A program made the translations under genes and the position numbers. Shown here piece by piece: positions 12,001-25,642 of a stretch of 31,939 bases of DNA; position 1 is the first letter of the stretch, and each line of letters opens with the position of its first letter. The notes under the pieces are model-generated. The model saw only the letters and a program-made list of their open reading frames with translations. It was not told where the DNA came from and did not search any database. This DNA comes from Saccoglossus kowalevskii. Lineage: Eukaryota; Hemichordata; Enteropneusta; Harrimaniidae. The stretch covers positions 87,342 to 119,280 of the forward strand of contig NW_003109107.1 in assembly GCF_000003605.2 (NCBI RefSeq), written 5' to 3'.

Positions 12001-15000
12001 GAAAATGTACAATTATATATATCCCCTCAGACCGAGGGATCCATTATCGACAAAACAAAATAATTTATATCTTTCTTACACTAAGAGATCCATTATTGGC
12101 AAAAAAAAAACAATTTATATGTATTGTTGTCAGACAAAAGAATCCATTCATTATCAACAACAAAACAATTATATATATATCTCTTACACTGAAGAGATCC
12201 ATTATTGGCGATTTTACAGTCTCAGGACCAAAAAAAAAGAAGGAATGTAAGAATACTTTACTTTTAACACTTCCTATACAATATACTGCAAAGTAATAAT
12301 TTTTCCGGTAATAACAATTTTGTCACCATATTTTGCTATTTTCCATGATTCACAAAAGCGACAACAAATTTAGTTCTTGCATAAATAAAGTGGCCCTAAA
12401 GTATTTTTTCAGCAAAAATTAATTTTGATTAAAACGAACTTTACTCCATTGTGGTAATGCACATCCAAAACAAGACTTTTAACACCAAATGTGAAAGTCA
12501 TCAGACATCAAGCAACAAAGTTTCCTTATACACCAGTAACGCATAGGTTTCGTCTGTAGACCAAAATGATCAGCGCCCTCTACAGTTTATTTAAAGGATG
12601 CAGGAAAACAAACTTGGCAAATAACTGCTATTCACGCTTCTTTGACATCTGAACCTCACACAAATTCACTAAATGGATAAGTCCTATCCTCGGGGGCGGA
12701 CATCCGGGCATTTTCACCGCCTGGCGACCCGCGGCGGTGAAAACAAAGGCCCAAAACTCGCAGAAAACGGTACTTTGGGATGATTGTTGAGACTCCTCTG
12801 AACAGTGTAACAAGATTAGCCCTACGTGTGTAACATATATAAATTTGGTTGTTCAGGATTACTTCAAAGTTGAGTTTGTGTTGTTTTCTCGAATTTTCAC
12901 CGGCTCGACCAGCGTTCCAAAGCAGCGCGCACAGAGCCCATAGAAATGCATGTACAGTGGTGCGCGTCGTAGCAACGTGGAACGTCTGTGACGTAGCTCC
13001 GCCCCCGAGGATAGGAAGTAATACTAATGTATGGTTGAATATTACTAAATACAATACTTTCATCTAGCTTAGTTAATCACTAACATTATGTCAACATTTG
13101 CGTTAGTGATTATTTTATCAACCATCAAAAATAAACACTGCCAAATCATACATCCTGATCAATGCATGTCGGACCACAATAACTTAAACTAAAAAATAAA
13201 AGTTTCCATGACTACATAATGTAAACAGTGAATAAAAACTCCTATGTACTGTGGATCTCATTATGAAGGTAAGAAGAAAAAACGCAATGTGATTAGTGCT
13301 CTGGTGCTGCTTAAATGCATAGCTATCCGTGATTTAGTAGTTAATACTGAAGTTAGGGTTTCTGATTGACAGGAAGACTTACCCTCTCTTCCGCTAACCA
13401 CTTCTGTTCTTGTATTTCAGTTATTCTAGCAAGTAACTCATTAGTTTCCTCATTGATTGCAGTATTCGACACTTCCGATGTGGCAGGCTGCAGATGAAAG
13501 AAATCAAAGAAAGCTTAGAATAAGCTCCCAGGCACTGAAGGTATTGGAAGCAAAGACTGAATCAAAGAAAGTTTGGTCATATTTGATTGAATAAATGCAA
13601 ATGAGTTCATTGAAACTGTTATGTTACATTATACATACTTTTAACATATTCTTACATACTGTAAAATACTTTATTTTAGCTGGAATAATTTTTCGCTGAA
13701 TAGACTTTTTGTGTGTTTTGTATGGAATTTATTTTCACTGATGTTTGACGAGTTGAACGTAAAGTATCGGAAAAAAGGTATATTCGCTGAAGTTTATTTT
13801 CACTGGATCATTCTTTCAGCGAAAATAGCGAAAATTCCAAGTGTAAATAAAGTATTTTACAGTATTTAACAGATAGTGGTTCCTTATGAATAGCAGCAAC
13901 AACAAACATGTGTCATAAAATGGCTAATTATTTTTTTTATGAATAATTAGTAACACAATCATATTAATCAACCACCAGGCAGCTAGTATCTCTGTAATTA
14001 ATTTCATTATGCTAATAAGGTAATTAATATGCAGAGATTTGTGACAACAGAGAAATTGGGTGGAGCTTTTTTTGCCTTCACTAAGAAGTCTTCAAATGTG
14101 TACGTTGAAGCTACATTTGTAGATGCTAAGCTCTCCTCAGGACTCCCTAAGTAACAGTTAATATGTATCGTTAGGATGAAACATTCATTGAAAAGCTGCT
14201 TTCCCACAACATGCGTGATAGTAAAGCTAAACGACATCCACTATATTTTGAATGAATTAATGGAGGTTGGCTTTTAAGATGCTATTTCAACAAGAATATA
14301 CATGGTTCTGATAACCACACCCTACATAAGTACCTCAAATTTATTATTAAATTTAAATTACTATTGAATTTATTGACCACTCTAAATTGTTTTTCGCCTA
14401 AACATGGGAAAAATGGTGCAAAATCACATAAGAATCTGAATTTATTATCGCGAATTTTGGCCAAATGTGGGAAGCCTTTACTACATCATTTAACACAGAG
14501 TGAACGATCACCAATGAAGAGAAAATAAAATAAGGTTTGAATTGAACTGCATGTTATCAGAACTGTGTCATTTTTTTTTTGAGGGGGGGGGGGGGCTAAC
14601 CATTAATTCTGGTGTGAGGTCGCTATTCACCAGACTGGTTCATCTGGCTAAAGACTTGCAATTTACAGTGACTACAATAAACATTTTTATAAATATTATG
14701 ATGTTGGTTGGTTGTGAATTCAAACCATCTCCTAATTACCTCGTTTCATTATTTACTTCAATCAATTTTTGTAAATTTGGTTTGCGAAAATTATCAATGG
14801 CTGACTATACCTGATTGTGTTCCGAGTTGTCCTTCAAACTGGTCCCCCATGACGATACGCTGCTACTGTCGCCTACGTGCCTCTCGTCAGAATTGTAATG
14901 ATGAAACAATTCATCTACGCTGGTTTTCATTCCACTGTTCTCTGATAGGATCTCCTGCAGCCTCTCCTGCAGTTTCTCTGCACGCTTTCTTTCAAGGTGT

Positions 15001-18000
15001 AACTGTCGCTTCAGATCCTTGACCTGAAATCATGATCATAACAATTGTATTTGTTGCATGGGACCCATACCCAATATGATATCTAGCGATGACGACCACC
15101 TGCTCAAAATTCTGGTATTGACAGAAAATCATAGATTGAACAAGTTACAAAATTTGTAATTTGGTGAAATGAAATTCACAAAGGAAATCAGGAACAACAT
15201 TTTTGTTTGTGCCACATACAATTTTATTTTTTTCCCCGAAGACCGACCTCCCCAGCAATCAACTAGCTGAATCAACATGATTTTCAGGGGATTCCATTTT
15301 GATTCAGAATTTCTACAAAATCAGTCCTGTTTAAAAGGCGAGAGTGCCGGAGGTTCATTCTGATATCACAAACAATTATCAAGTTACAAGTGCATTAATT
15401 ATACAATGACAGATGAGATGAACACTGAATTAATTATAAAACATGTGACGAAAATTGTCGCAATAATTAATTAATAAACAAAGAAACTGTACACCAAAAC
15501 GTACGGAGTACACAGATAAAACAAGATACAATCTAGTACAAAAAATAAGACTTGCAATATTTTTCAGGTTGGGTGACTCATTAGATGTATTTCTGGTCTG
15601 ATCAGAGAGAAAAAACGGTCCAAAAATAATATGATGATTCACTGTATCATAAGAGTCTTGAATTCAGGTGTTTGGGATGATGACTCAATCCCTTAAAAAA
15701 GATGCGTCTTCAAAGAGTGGTTGTCAGTGCTAGCTTTGTGACAGACACAGAAAATGGTAATGGGAGCACTGGAAGCTTTTTCAGATAAACACCTATCTTA
15801 AGACCATTGAAAGAAGATAATCAAACATTCAAAAGTTGAATTTTCACAGCAAGAAGATGATCAAAAGTTCAATTTTTATGGCAATTTAATTTCATTATTA
15901 TATGGAAATTTGTTAGAATTCAAACTGGGGAAAACTTACATTAAACAAATGATTTCTGTTATGAAAAAAAAACTTGTAAAGCAGTGACATTATTTTTAGT
16001 TTGTACATATATGTGCAGGTGACTGAACACTCAAAACCACTTGAAGGTATAAATACTGTACACATGAAAAATTTATTTATTCCCATTCCACGCGCACATC
16101 TTTTTCATTGAAGGGCCAACAACTTCACAGTAAGGAATGGGTGCCTGGAAAACGTTAATCACGGAAATCATGACAGCATTATTTCTAATCCCTAAACATC
16201 TGTTTTTGTGTTCCTCATTGACACTCAATGATAACTAATAATTCATTGGGATCATGTTGATCAACAAATGAACAAAACAAAATTGAACAAAGTAGCATTT
16301 AGAAAGGTGGAAACATCGTAACATACGACAATCTGGATCACTGACAAAGTGACAGACAATGGGGCAAAGTGACATTGCAAGGTTCACTAGTTTCATCAGG
16401 TATTGAAAACAAATAAAATGTCGTACATTTTAATTAAAAACTATAAATCAAAAAGTGGATGACTTAATTTCTGCCAGGTAAAACTTCAAAAGGAAATTTT
16501 AAGTAGGCATTGACCTTCTCGGAAATGAAGATGTCATTTTGATGATGAAGCGGAGAATTCAGAGAAATCGAAGATCAGAAGACAACATTATATAACATTG
16601 TGATGTAAAATCAAGCAATTGTAAATTACCACATGAATGGGAATAGACACCACTCACCATAGAAAAACCTTTCTTCTCGGCTATCTTTTTCTCTTCAAAC
16701 ATATCTTTTGTTTCCTAGCAACAGCCAACATGAGAGAAAGAATCCTTTAATTGTATGTTGCATGGCCTGTTAGTTTGACGAATGGAGGTCAGTTCAATGC
16801 AATCATAAAGAGTAACCTAGTTCATTGTCCATCGCTTATTGCATGAATGAATTTGGGTCACAGCAGAATGTCGCAAAATGAACGCTGACTTATGAGGGCG
16901 CTGTCAGCAGGGAATTTTCCACATGTTATACATGTGACAATGTTGATGCAACATTTTGCACAATTTGAAGTAATTTTTTTTTTTATAATTTAGATGTAAA
17001 TTTTGGTCTGAATGGGTATAATTTTCTATTAGCTAGAGGTCTTGATCAAAATCTATAAAAATATATTGGACAAATTATGCAAGTTTATTTTGCGAATAGA
17101 GACAATTGTTGACTTTGGTTCTCAAGAGAATAAATTTAGACGAATCTTACCAATTTTGGGGATTATGAAATAGCCGACCAAAGAATATCATCAACATAAC
17201 AACAACATATGGAGTACAATGCAATTCTCAAAGTACGCTACTCTATCTCCATAGTTATAATTTGAATTATCTGCGTTGTGATAGTTTCCATCTGGAAACA
17301 CTTACTTGTTTTGCATTCTCAATGTCTTTGTTTTTTCCTTCTATTTGTTCCTCTAATGATTTAATGATGTCATCTTTCACATTCAACTCATCATGTTTGA
17401 CCTTTAATGAGAGAATCACATTTGCGATTATGTCACAATAGCGCACATGACAACAAGCATAACAAAGAAGGGAATCCAAACATAGATACTGATTAGTGAT
17501 ATACAGCTGTGCTTCCCTATCATATTGAATATTCATTTATAATTTATTGTGCTAGGGAGTAAAAATTCATTGTGCTAGGGGGACAAAATTCATTGTGCTA
17601 GGCGGGCATAATTCCTTGTGCTAGGGAGGCAAATTTGATAGGGAGGCATGATTCACTGTGCTAGGGAGATATAATTAACTGTGCTAGAAAAGCATACTTA
17701 ATTGTGCTAGAAAGGCATACTTAATTGTGCTAGGAAGGCATACTTAATTGTGCTAGAGAGGCATGATTCACTGTGCTAGGGAGGCATGATTCACTGTGCT
17801 AAGTAGGCATGATTCACTGTGCTAGGGAGGTATAATTCATTGTGCTAGGGAGGCATAATTCATTGTGCTAGGGAGGCATAATTCATTGTGCTAGGGAGGC
17901 ATAATTCATTGTGCTAGGGAGGCAAAAATTGTTGCGCCAGAGACATAATTGTGCTAGAAAGACATAATAATTTGTGCTAGGGAGGCATAACACACTGTTA

Positions 18001-21000
18001 CATAGAGGACATAATTCACTGTGCTAGGGAGGCATAATTTTTTGTTCTATGGGACTTTTACTTCAGTATTTGAAATAGATCAAACAATAATGAATGTACC
18101 TCAATTTCTTTGTTGTGAATTTCCTTTAAGTCTTCTTCAATTTTTAGATGTTCTTCTTCTTTCTGTTTCAACAATTCCTTGAATCAACGATGACAGAATA
18201 TTCATTAATGTCTTCATTGATTGGTAAACATGCACGAGTAGAATCATTGGCAACTCTAAAATGATTTTACAAAAATTGTCTGATTTGCAATTTACAACTT
18301 TATCATCCTAGGACAGCTCTGCTTGTTTTTTGGACCAATCACTATTTAATAACAACTGACCTGACGGACGAAATAGCTCAGCTGTCCTACAAGAACACTG
18401 TGGTAGCCAAGTCTAGAACAGATAGTTCACAAAATTAATGTACACCTCAAGGGTTCAAAAAGAATTGGAAAATATCCTTTTTTTACCACAAATGACAACA
18501 AATATTTACCAAAAATACAGCATTGAAGTTCTCATCATGAAAAGAATGAATCTGACCGACGATAGTGGACAATCACATATATGAACAGCTCCGCTCTGTC
18601 AACCGTGATGACAGCGGAGCTAAAAATTAACTACTCCAAATACTACTATTAAACATGTCTTTTAAGTTCATTTGGCCCTCTATGTTCAGATTGTAGTAGA
18701 AAAACATAGCAGAACTATTACAACCTTGCCCATTGGGAATCTAGACATAAATAAAGAATTCAGGATGTATACAAACTAGACTGTTTATCTCACTCATAAT
18801 TATCACTCTGTGAGAATATAAATTAAATAATCAACACCAAAAACAGACTTTTCCCCCCTCATATATCTTTCCCTTCATTGATATAGACAAGGTAAAAATG
18901 GGGGAAAAAAAATTAATTACTGGAAAACAGTGTGAAAAGTGTTCTAAATTTCAACAATATATATTGTAAACTCAAATTAAAATACCAAGAATACAAAAAT
19001 CATATTAGCAATATAGCAATAATAATAAAGCTAGCTATATTACACAGATATATTACGGCCAAGCAGCTATTCAAACTACCATTCAAGCGATAAATGGCAA
19101 CATAGGGTTTAACATATTCTTTAAGAGAATTCAATTCTTTCAGGTTTTAGTAGTCTCAAGGTATGTTTTTTTGATAGCAAACACTTAAGTTTTAAAATTA
19201 AAGTGTCTGGTAAATCATTGCAAATCAAGGAATCGCTAAAATCTGATTATTATCATGCTGAAGTTAGACCTGTGTGCGATGACCCTGAGTGACTTCAAAC
19301 TCAGACGAGACAGACTGATTTAAAACTGATATCAATTATTTATATGTGGCACACAGAGTTGTATAGGCCCCAAAGGGCAGTTGTCATGGTGATAGGGCTC
19401 TTATTTTAATGTGATTCAGGAGAAAGATATATAAACTTGTTAGATCTTGTTAGGTTGATGAACGTAATTGTTTCTGGTCATGGTGCTCATCAAGTTAAAA
19501 ATGTACCCATCACAAAAATAGCTACCAGTCAGCCAATGAACATAGAAACAAAAAACAAACAGATGTGTGTATACCATTATTGCTCGTCTTTGTACCAACT
19601 TTAAAACAAAATCGGTCAAGGTACAGTACAGTTATTGTGTAAGCTTTGGCATTTGTGGCAAATTGAATTGAAGCTGTGTTCACATCACTTAATTTTGTGG
19701 CATCATCGTGGTCTCAGCTTCGCAGTCTCATGGCATCAGCTTCAAAATTTGTGTCATCAGTATGACCTCATTATTTGCACACAGAAAGGCAGTAGAGAAC
19801 TAGCCATGCATGGCACAGTCCCAGTTAGCTATCGAATTTAAGATATATAGTTTTGTTTATAGTAATATAGCTGGAATATAAACATGTCAGGAATATGATT
19901 ATGATATGATGATTGTTTAACATTCAAATGCTTGACATTTGTATTTGATTGTCAAATGAGTATTGAGAGATATTGTTCTGGAACAGCATTAATTAAAACA
20001 AAATCAGTTATTTTGAATACATGTATAATGAATATATAAAATTTGAACATAGTCAAAGCATGTCAGAGATATGGCTCTAGAAGCCCATTCATTAAAACAA
20101 AATGGCCGCTAGTCAGCCATTCTGAATTCGTTCTAAAAAATAAAAAATGTTCATCAGGAACCCGTAATGTATGTACCAAGTTTGAACAAAATCCATCCAT
20201 AAATTCGGCCATTTTTAATAGGATCGTCAAACCAATATATTTGTATATCTATGACATGATGTATAATGAATATTTAAAATTTGAACATAATCAGTCACAG
20301 CAAGTCAGAGATATGGCACAAGAACCACATTCATTAAAACAAAATGGCCACCAGTCGGCCATTTTTAATCTTATCTGAAAAAACAAAGTGATGTGCATCA
20401 AGGTCCTATAATGTCCAACGTATATACCAAGTTTGAACAAAATCCATCTGTAAACAGCTGAGAAATGCTTGATTTTGATGATTTTTTAGCACAAAAATAG
20501 CCGCCATTCAGCCATCTTGGATCAGATCGTGAAACAAATTGATGTGCATATGTATAATATCGTGTATGATGTATGTGTGAAGTTTGATTATGATTGGTCC
20601 AGGCATTTCAAAGATACAGATCCGGCCGGACACACGCATGCACGGAAGCACAGAGGTCAAAACAAATGCTGTGACAAAGAAAAATTGTTTGTTTTTACAT
20701 CAATGACATAGTCGAACGTAAAATAAAACCATGTGGTCAGCAACTAACATTACAGAAATGATACAAGACGTTTTCAAATTAGATAATATAATAACCGCTT
20801 TAGATATAACCATCAAGTTAGCACAGAACATATTGTCCATGTCTCGACCTCACTCGCCAACTTTTGATGGCACCACCAGCCAATGGTAGCTATGGATTTA
20901 CGTAACTCTGTTGTTACTTTGTACTGAACCTGGTCAAAGTAATTCACATTTGTTTTGTTTCTCCAGGTTTACCACTGTAGTTTTAAATATTAAAAACATA

Positions 21001-24000
21001 GTACGATGCCATTACGTTTTAAAAACTTGCTGATCGAATTTTTAGAAACCAACGCCTGATCTTCCTCCTCCAATCTATTCCTGATGTCTACCTGCTTGAT
21101 TCCAATGGCCAACAAAGAAACAATTCATCGCCGAACATAATCAGTGAATCTTGATAATTGGATGGGGTCATGCATGATTTAGCTTGAACTGGGCGTTTAG
21201 ATTAATACAGCTTGCGTGCAAGACAGCAAAGAGCATCTGTGTGAATACATATATACGGCTAACTACGATACTTCTCAGCATTGTTTACAAATGTAAATTA
21301 CTTCTTCGTTTGATGAAGCGATGCTGATGCCACAGTGTCGCCATAATGAGGTCACAATAAAGCAAAGTAATAACCGCCTCAACTTTTTAATGTCGCAACA
21401 TTGATGCGACGCTGAAGCCACTACAATGCCATAATGATGCGATGCTGAAGCAAAGCTGATGCTGAAGTGAGGCCAAAGCTTACGCGATAACAGTACTGTA
21501 TATCAGAAAACCCAAACGGCCACCAGTCAGCCATCTTGAATTAAATCGCAAAACAAACTGACCTGAAACTGTAACCCACGATGATTGCTGTGAATACGAA
21601 GTTGAAATTTGTCAAGACATGCCTGGGAAAGAATTGATGACTTGTTCAAATCCTGATTTGGGTGTTTTTTTTTCCAAAAATGGCCACCAGTTGGTCACAA
21701 GAACCAAATACAATGAATGTCCATATGAATTCGATTATGACAAAATTGGTTAAGGCACACACAAGAAATGATGTTACAAAGACTCTCTAAAAGAAACACA
21801 AACAAATGAAAAACATAATTTGGATCAAGAGTGGATAAACCACTTTGAACGGTCAGTATTGATGTTGAAAGAGGTCATTCAAATGAAAATTAAGACGTGA
21901 CCAGATCATGATGCAATGTCAGCATTATTATTTATAAAAACTAGACAGGTGTAATTTTTATGTGTACATTAAAATTTGATGAAATCAAAGTTTGCATGTG
22001 AATAAGAAACATGTTTGAGTACCCCAAATCACAATGAGTAATTATTATTATTATTTCACGGTGTATTACACTTGCTTACAAAAGACGTAATTCGCGACAT
22101 TGTTAAATCGTGTATAAACACAGGTACATGTATGTGTAAGTCATTAGGAAAAAAAAATTCTCATTTCATATAATGGAAAACTTTTATCAAACTAGAGACT
22201 AAAAAAAATGTCAATTTTAAAAATATGTTTTTAACAATATTAGGCTTCATAACAATATAATACACAACTGTTTTATTAATTTTTCACTGAGCAAAATTTC
22301 AAGATATCAAGAAATAACTTCACACGAGAAACCAATGCACAAATAAGTTTCTGTGACATTTCAGACACCCCATTCTCAAAGAATTGTCATGTGATCCAAA
22401 TTTTCAGTATCTAAGTGGCATTAACCTACAATAATAAACATGATGAAATTGACATTTGATCTTTAATTCAGCCCGAAACTGATAACGCAGTAAAACTTAT
22501 TAAAAAATGATACAATCCAATTCACTATAAAGGGCACCGACGACACAGATAAGATACTTAAGTAGAGATAAACACAGACAGTCTTGGAGTACAAGCAGTC
22601 AGTACAACATCTGCAACGGATCAAAGTTATCTCATAGTATTACATTCACATTTCCCACGTTTACCGTATCTTGAGTTCACGGGGGACATTGATCCAATAA
22701 TTCAATAATTGATAACGACAATTCAATTCAATTCAAGTCACCATGGTACACTTATTTTGTTTGGTTCAATTTTCTCTGAGATTTTCACCTCAGATAGATC
22801 AGCATTTAAAACAATCATCAAAACATAGTAAAACAATCAGTAACTTTCCTATTAATTATTGGCAGGGCTAAATGATTAATCATGTACCAGAAACCTACTT
22901 GTGATAAATTTCCAAGCTATTGGGGTCAAGGGTCAAAACCCCAGCAAACAACCATCAAGCCAACTAGGAAACACCTTACTTTTTTGTTGACTAATCACAA
23001 CCCAGCTTATATAAATCCTTTATTCTGTGAAATGTGTTTCTTACCTCACATTCAGCTAATCTTCTTTCAAACCATCCTTTCTGGCTTTCAGTTGATGCTA
23101 AATCCTTCTCCAACTGGGGGACTCTGTCACGGAGTACTTCCAATTCCTTCCGTTCTTTCTGTATTTAACATAAAATTATGTCAATGAAGTTAAATTCTTT
23201 ATTTTAGTTTAGTATATTGTGCTGACAGTACAATGAGGAAATAGGGTAAACTGAATGGATAGCTGTACATCCTGAAACCATCATCCCTCACCAACAATCC
23301 ACACACCAAAAAACATTTGACTGCAGCACTATTTGAGGCCCACTAAAACTAATCATGACATACACTTGTACTCACCTTTTCTTGTGAAAGTTGTTCCCTT
23401 AAACTGTCCTGTTCTTTCTGAGGAAGACAGAATAAATGCATATTTTTTATAACAATATCTACACATCAAGCATACCTAATCCCAAAGAGCATTGCATTAT
23501 GTGATCTAATCTCACGGAAGAATGAATTACCATAAAGACCTAGTCTCAGAAGATTAGAATTATATGAGCTTATTCCATTAAGGATTAAAATGATTAGACC
23601 AAATCTATAGAGGAATGCATTGTGTGATCTAATCCCACAGTGATTTAGCATTATGTGACCTAATCCTGTAGTTCATTGTAGTGATGTTCACGTTAGAGAT
23701 CTTGGCACATGCCGAAACTCAGCATGAAACTCGGCACGAACTGAAATCTTTATGAGAACATATACTGATTCATACAAGTATGACATGACGACAGAGGAAA
23801 GTGCAGCTATGTATGGTCAGATGCTGTAGTAATAAATGAAATGAAATGAATGCACAATGTCTTCAGTGACGCATATTTATGTACTGCTGCAACCATTTTT
23901 TTTTTTGCAATGTCAACGTAAAAAAAAGAATTGTTTTTCGAATCTTCTTTGCCGTTCATGTGCACAATGACTCGTAATAAATACCATGAAAATGTAATTT

Positions 24001-25567
24001 AAGAGGCCCATTCAATTTTATTATTTTTATTGTGTATATATTTGCTGAGAGATGATACCTCAGATGAGCAAAGTGGGAATGCAACTTGAAGGTGGGGAAC
24101 CTAAAGAATTAATGTTGTCAGTTGTCACAGTGCAACTTTTATTCAACGGAAACATCAATCCAAACAAAATGACCTCTAAAGAAAAAGCTTCACAAATGTA
24201 GGAGAATGCAATTTGCAGTTTTTTTATATCACTTTTCATTCTCTAGATATTCTACTTTTCATCAGTATTATGTAGTCAGCTATACTGATTTTCAAGCAAA
24301 GGATTATGGGTAAAGTATGACATCATTGAGGATAACATTCCTGACAAGATTACACTGCATACATTACACTCTGCCTACCTTATTGTTTTCTTGTATACTA
24401 TTGATCTGTTCCATATGTTGTTGTTTTGTCGTTTGAATTTGGATTGCCATTTCATCTAACATGGACTTTCTATTATCGGCAATCTGACAAAATAAAACCA
24501 CAAAGTTACATGTGATCTAACACTCATCATTTGGCTCTGTATGTCGCTAATAATGAACACCTAGTTTTGAGGTTGAAAACAATTTTGAATCAAAATAGTA
24601 TTTATTTATTTTATCCACTAACAAACACTCAAAGCAGCTCCTCACAGATGATAACTAATACTAAATTGATTTCCTATATCACATGATGGTAGACAGAAAT
24701 TCCACCAAAAAAATGTTGATTTAGTTGGTTTGTATCACTATGAACTCAAATTGTACATTTCAACTAATGGTATATTTGGTTTAGTATTTAATGCATTGTT
24801 ATTCCAAGACAAAAATGAATTCTGCGTTCAGATTTACATATTATCGGTACATATTGTGTTTCGATATGTTTCATTTTTCATGTATATAAACCCATAATTT
24901 TTACTACCAACAATTTTTTCCCATTCACTACAGGTCTTCGTTTATGAATGTTTGCTGTGAATGTTTGCTGTGAACGATCGCAAAAACTGACTTTGGCCAA
25001 GGGTCAATTAAACCAATAATATGACAAAATAAACGATACCTTAGTAGCTTCACCAAGGTCCTGTATGACGGTCTCCTTCTCGGCCTGCACCTGCTGTAGT
25101 TGTTCCATTAACTGACTATTTGAATTCATACTCTCTGTCAACTGGAACTGTAAATCATCTTTCTCCACCACTAGACTATTGTGAATACCCCGTAACTTCT
25201 CCAGTTCTTCCGTCAAAGTGGAATTCACACTCTGACAAAAAAAAAAAAAGTATGCAAAATATCATTACTAACTAGAACAAGCTGAAAACATATTTAAAAT
25301 TTGTAAAAATGATTTTTTTTTTGCTAAAATATATGTAACACTCAAAATATCCTGTCATGTCATGATTTTTTCACACATTTCATTTTGAGAGTACTGAAGG
25401 TTCTTATCCCTTAGACAAACATACATGCAATATAATACTCAGTGAGTGTCTATTTGTTTGAAAATCTAAATTAAATTAAGAGGCCTGTTTAATTTCATAA
25501 TTTTCACCCATAATATCAACATTTTATTGTGTATCAATTAATGATGTTAGTCATCACAGTACAACTT

Positions 25568-25642
<75 letters not shown>

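Larger units (their letters stand above)
11997..13382. other. Intron between exons S and T
   Basis: 1.4-kb intron holding a degenerate tandem array at its 3' end and a GC-rich MITE candidate. The remainder (12221-12678, 13020-13382) shows no gene. A 10-bp inverted repeat (13075-13084 with 13102-13111) is present. Confidence 0.7.
18178..23044. other. Largest intron (4.9 kb), between exons N and O
   Basis: Contains the dispersed-repeat copies and inverted-repeat structure described separately (about 19480-21790). The rest (18178-19480, 21790-23044) is AT-rich sequence with no gene I can support. The large space between adjacent exons appears to be due to repeat insertion. Confidence 0.7.

Noticed and set aside
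11988..12296. 102- and 81-codon overlapping plus-strand ORFs
   Set aside because: They run through the degenerate tandem array; the repeated peptide phrases reflect the DNA repeat.
12656..13063. 135-codon minus-strand and 72-codon plus-strand ORFs
   Set aside because: They coincide with the GC-rich MITE candidate, have no recognisable domain, and are inside an intron; GC-rich sequence simply has fewer stops.
20043..20378. 111-codon plus-strand ORF, considered as a transposon protein fragment
   Set aside because: It spans two copies of the dispersed repeat, and the reading frame is not kept in the other copies.
21640..21655. tRNA-type B-box (GTTCAAATCC) suggesting a SINE
   Set aside because: No matching A-box or clover-leaf upstream, so one short motif is not enough.
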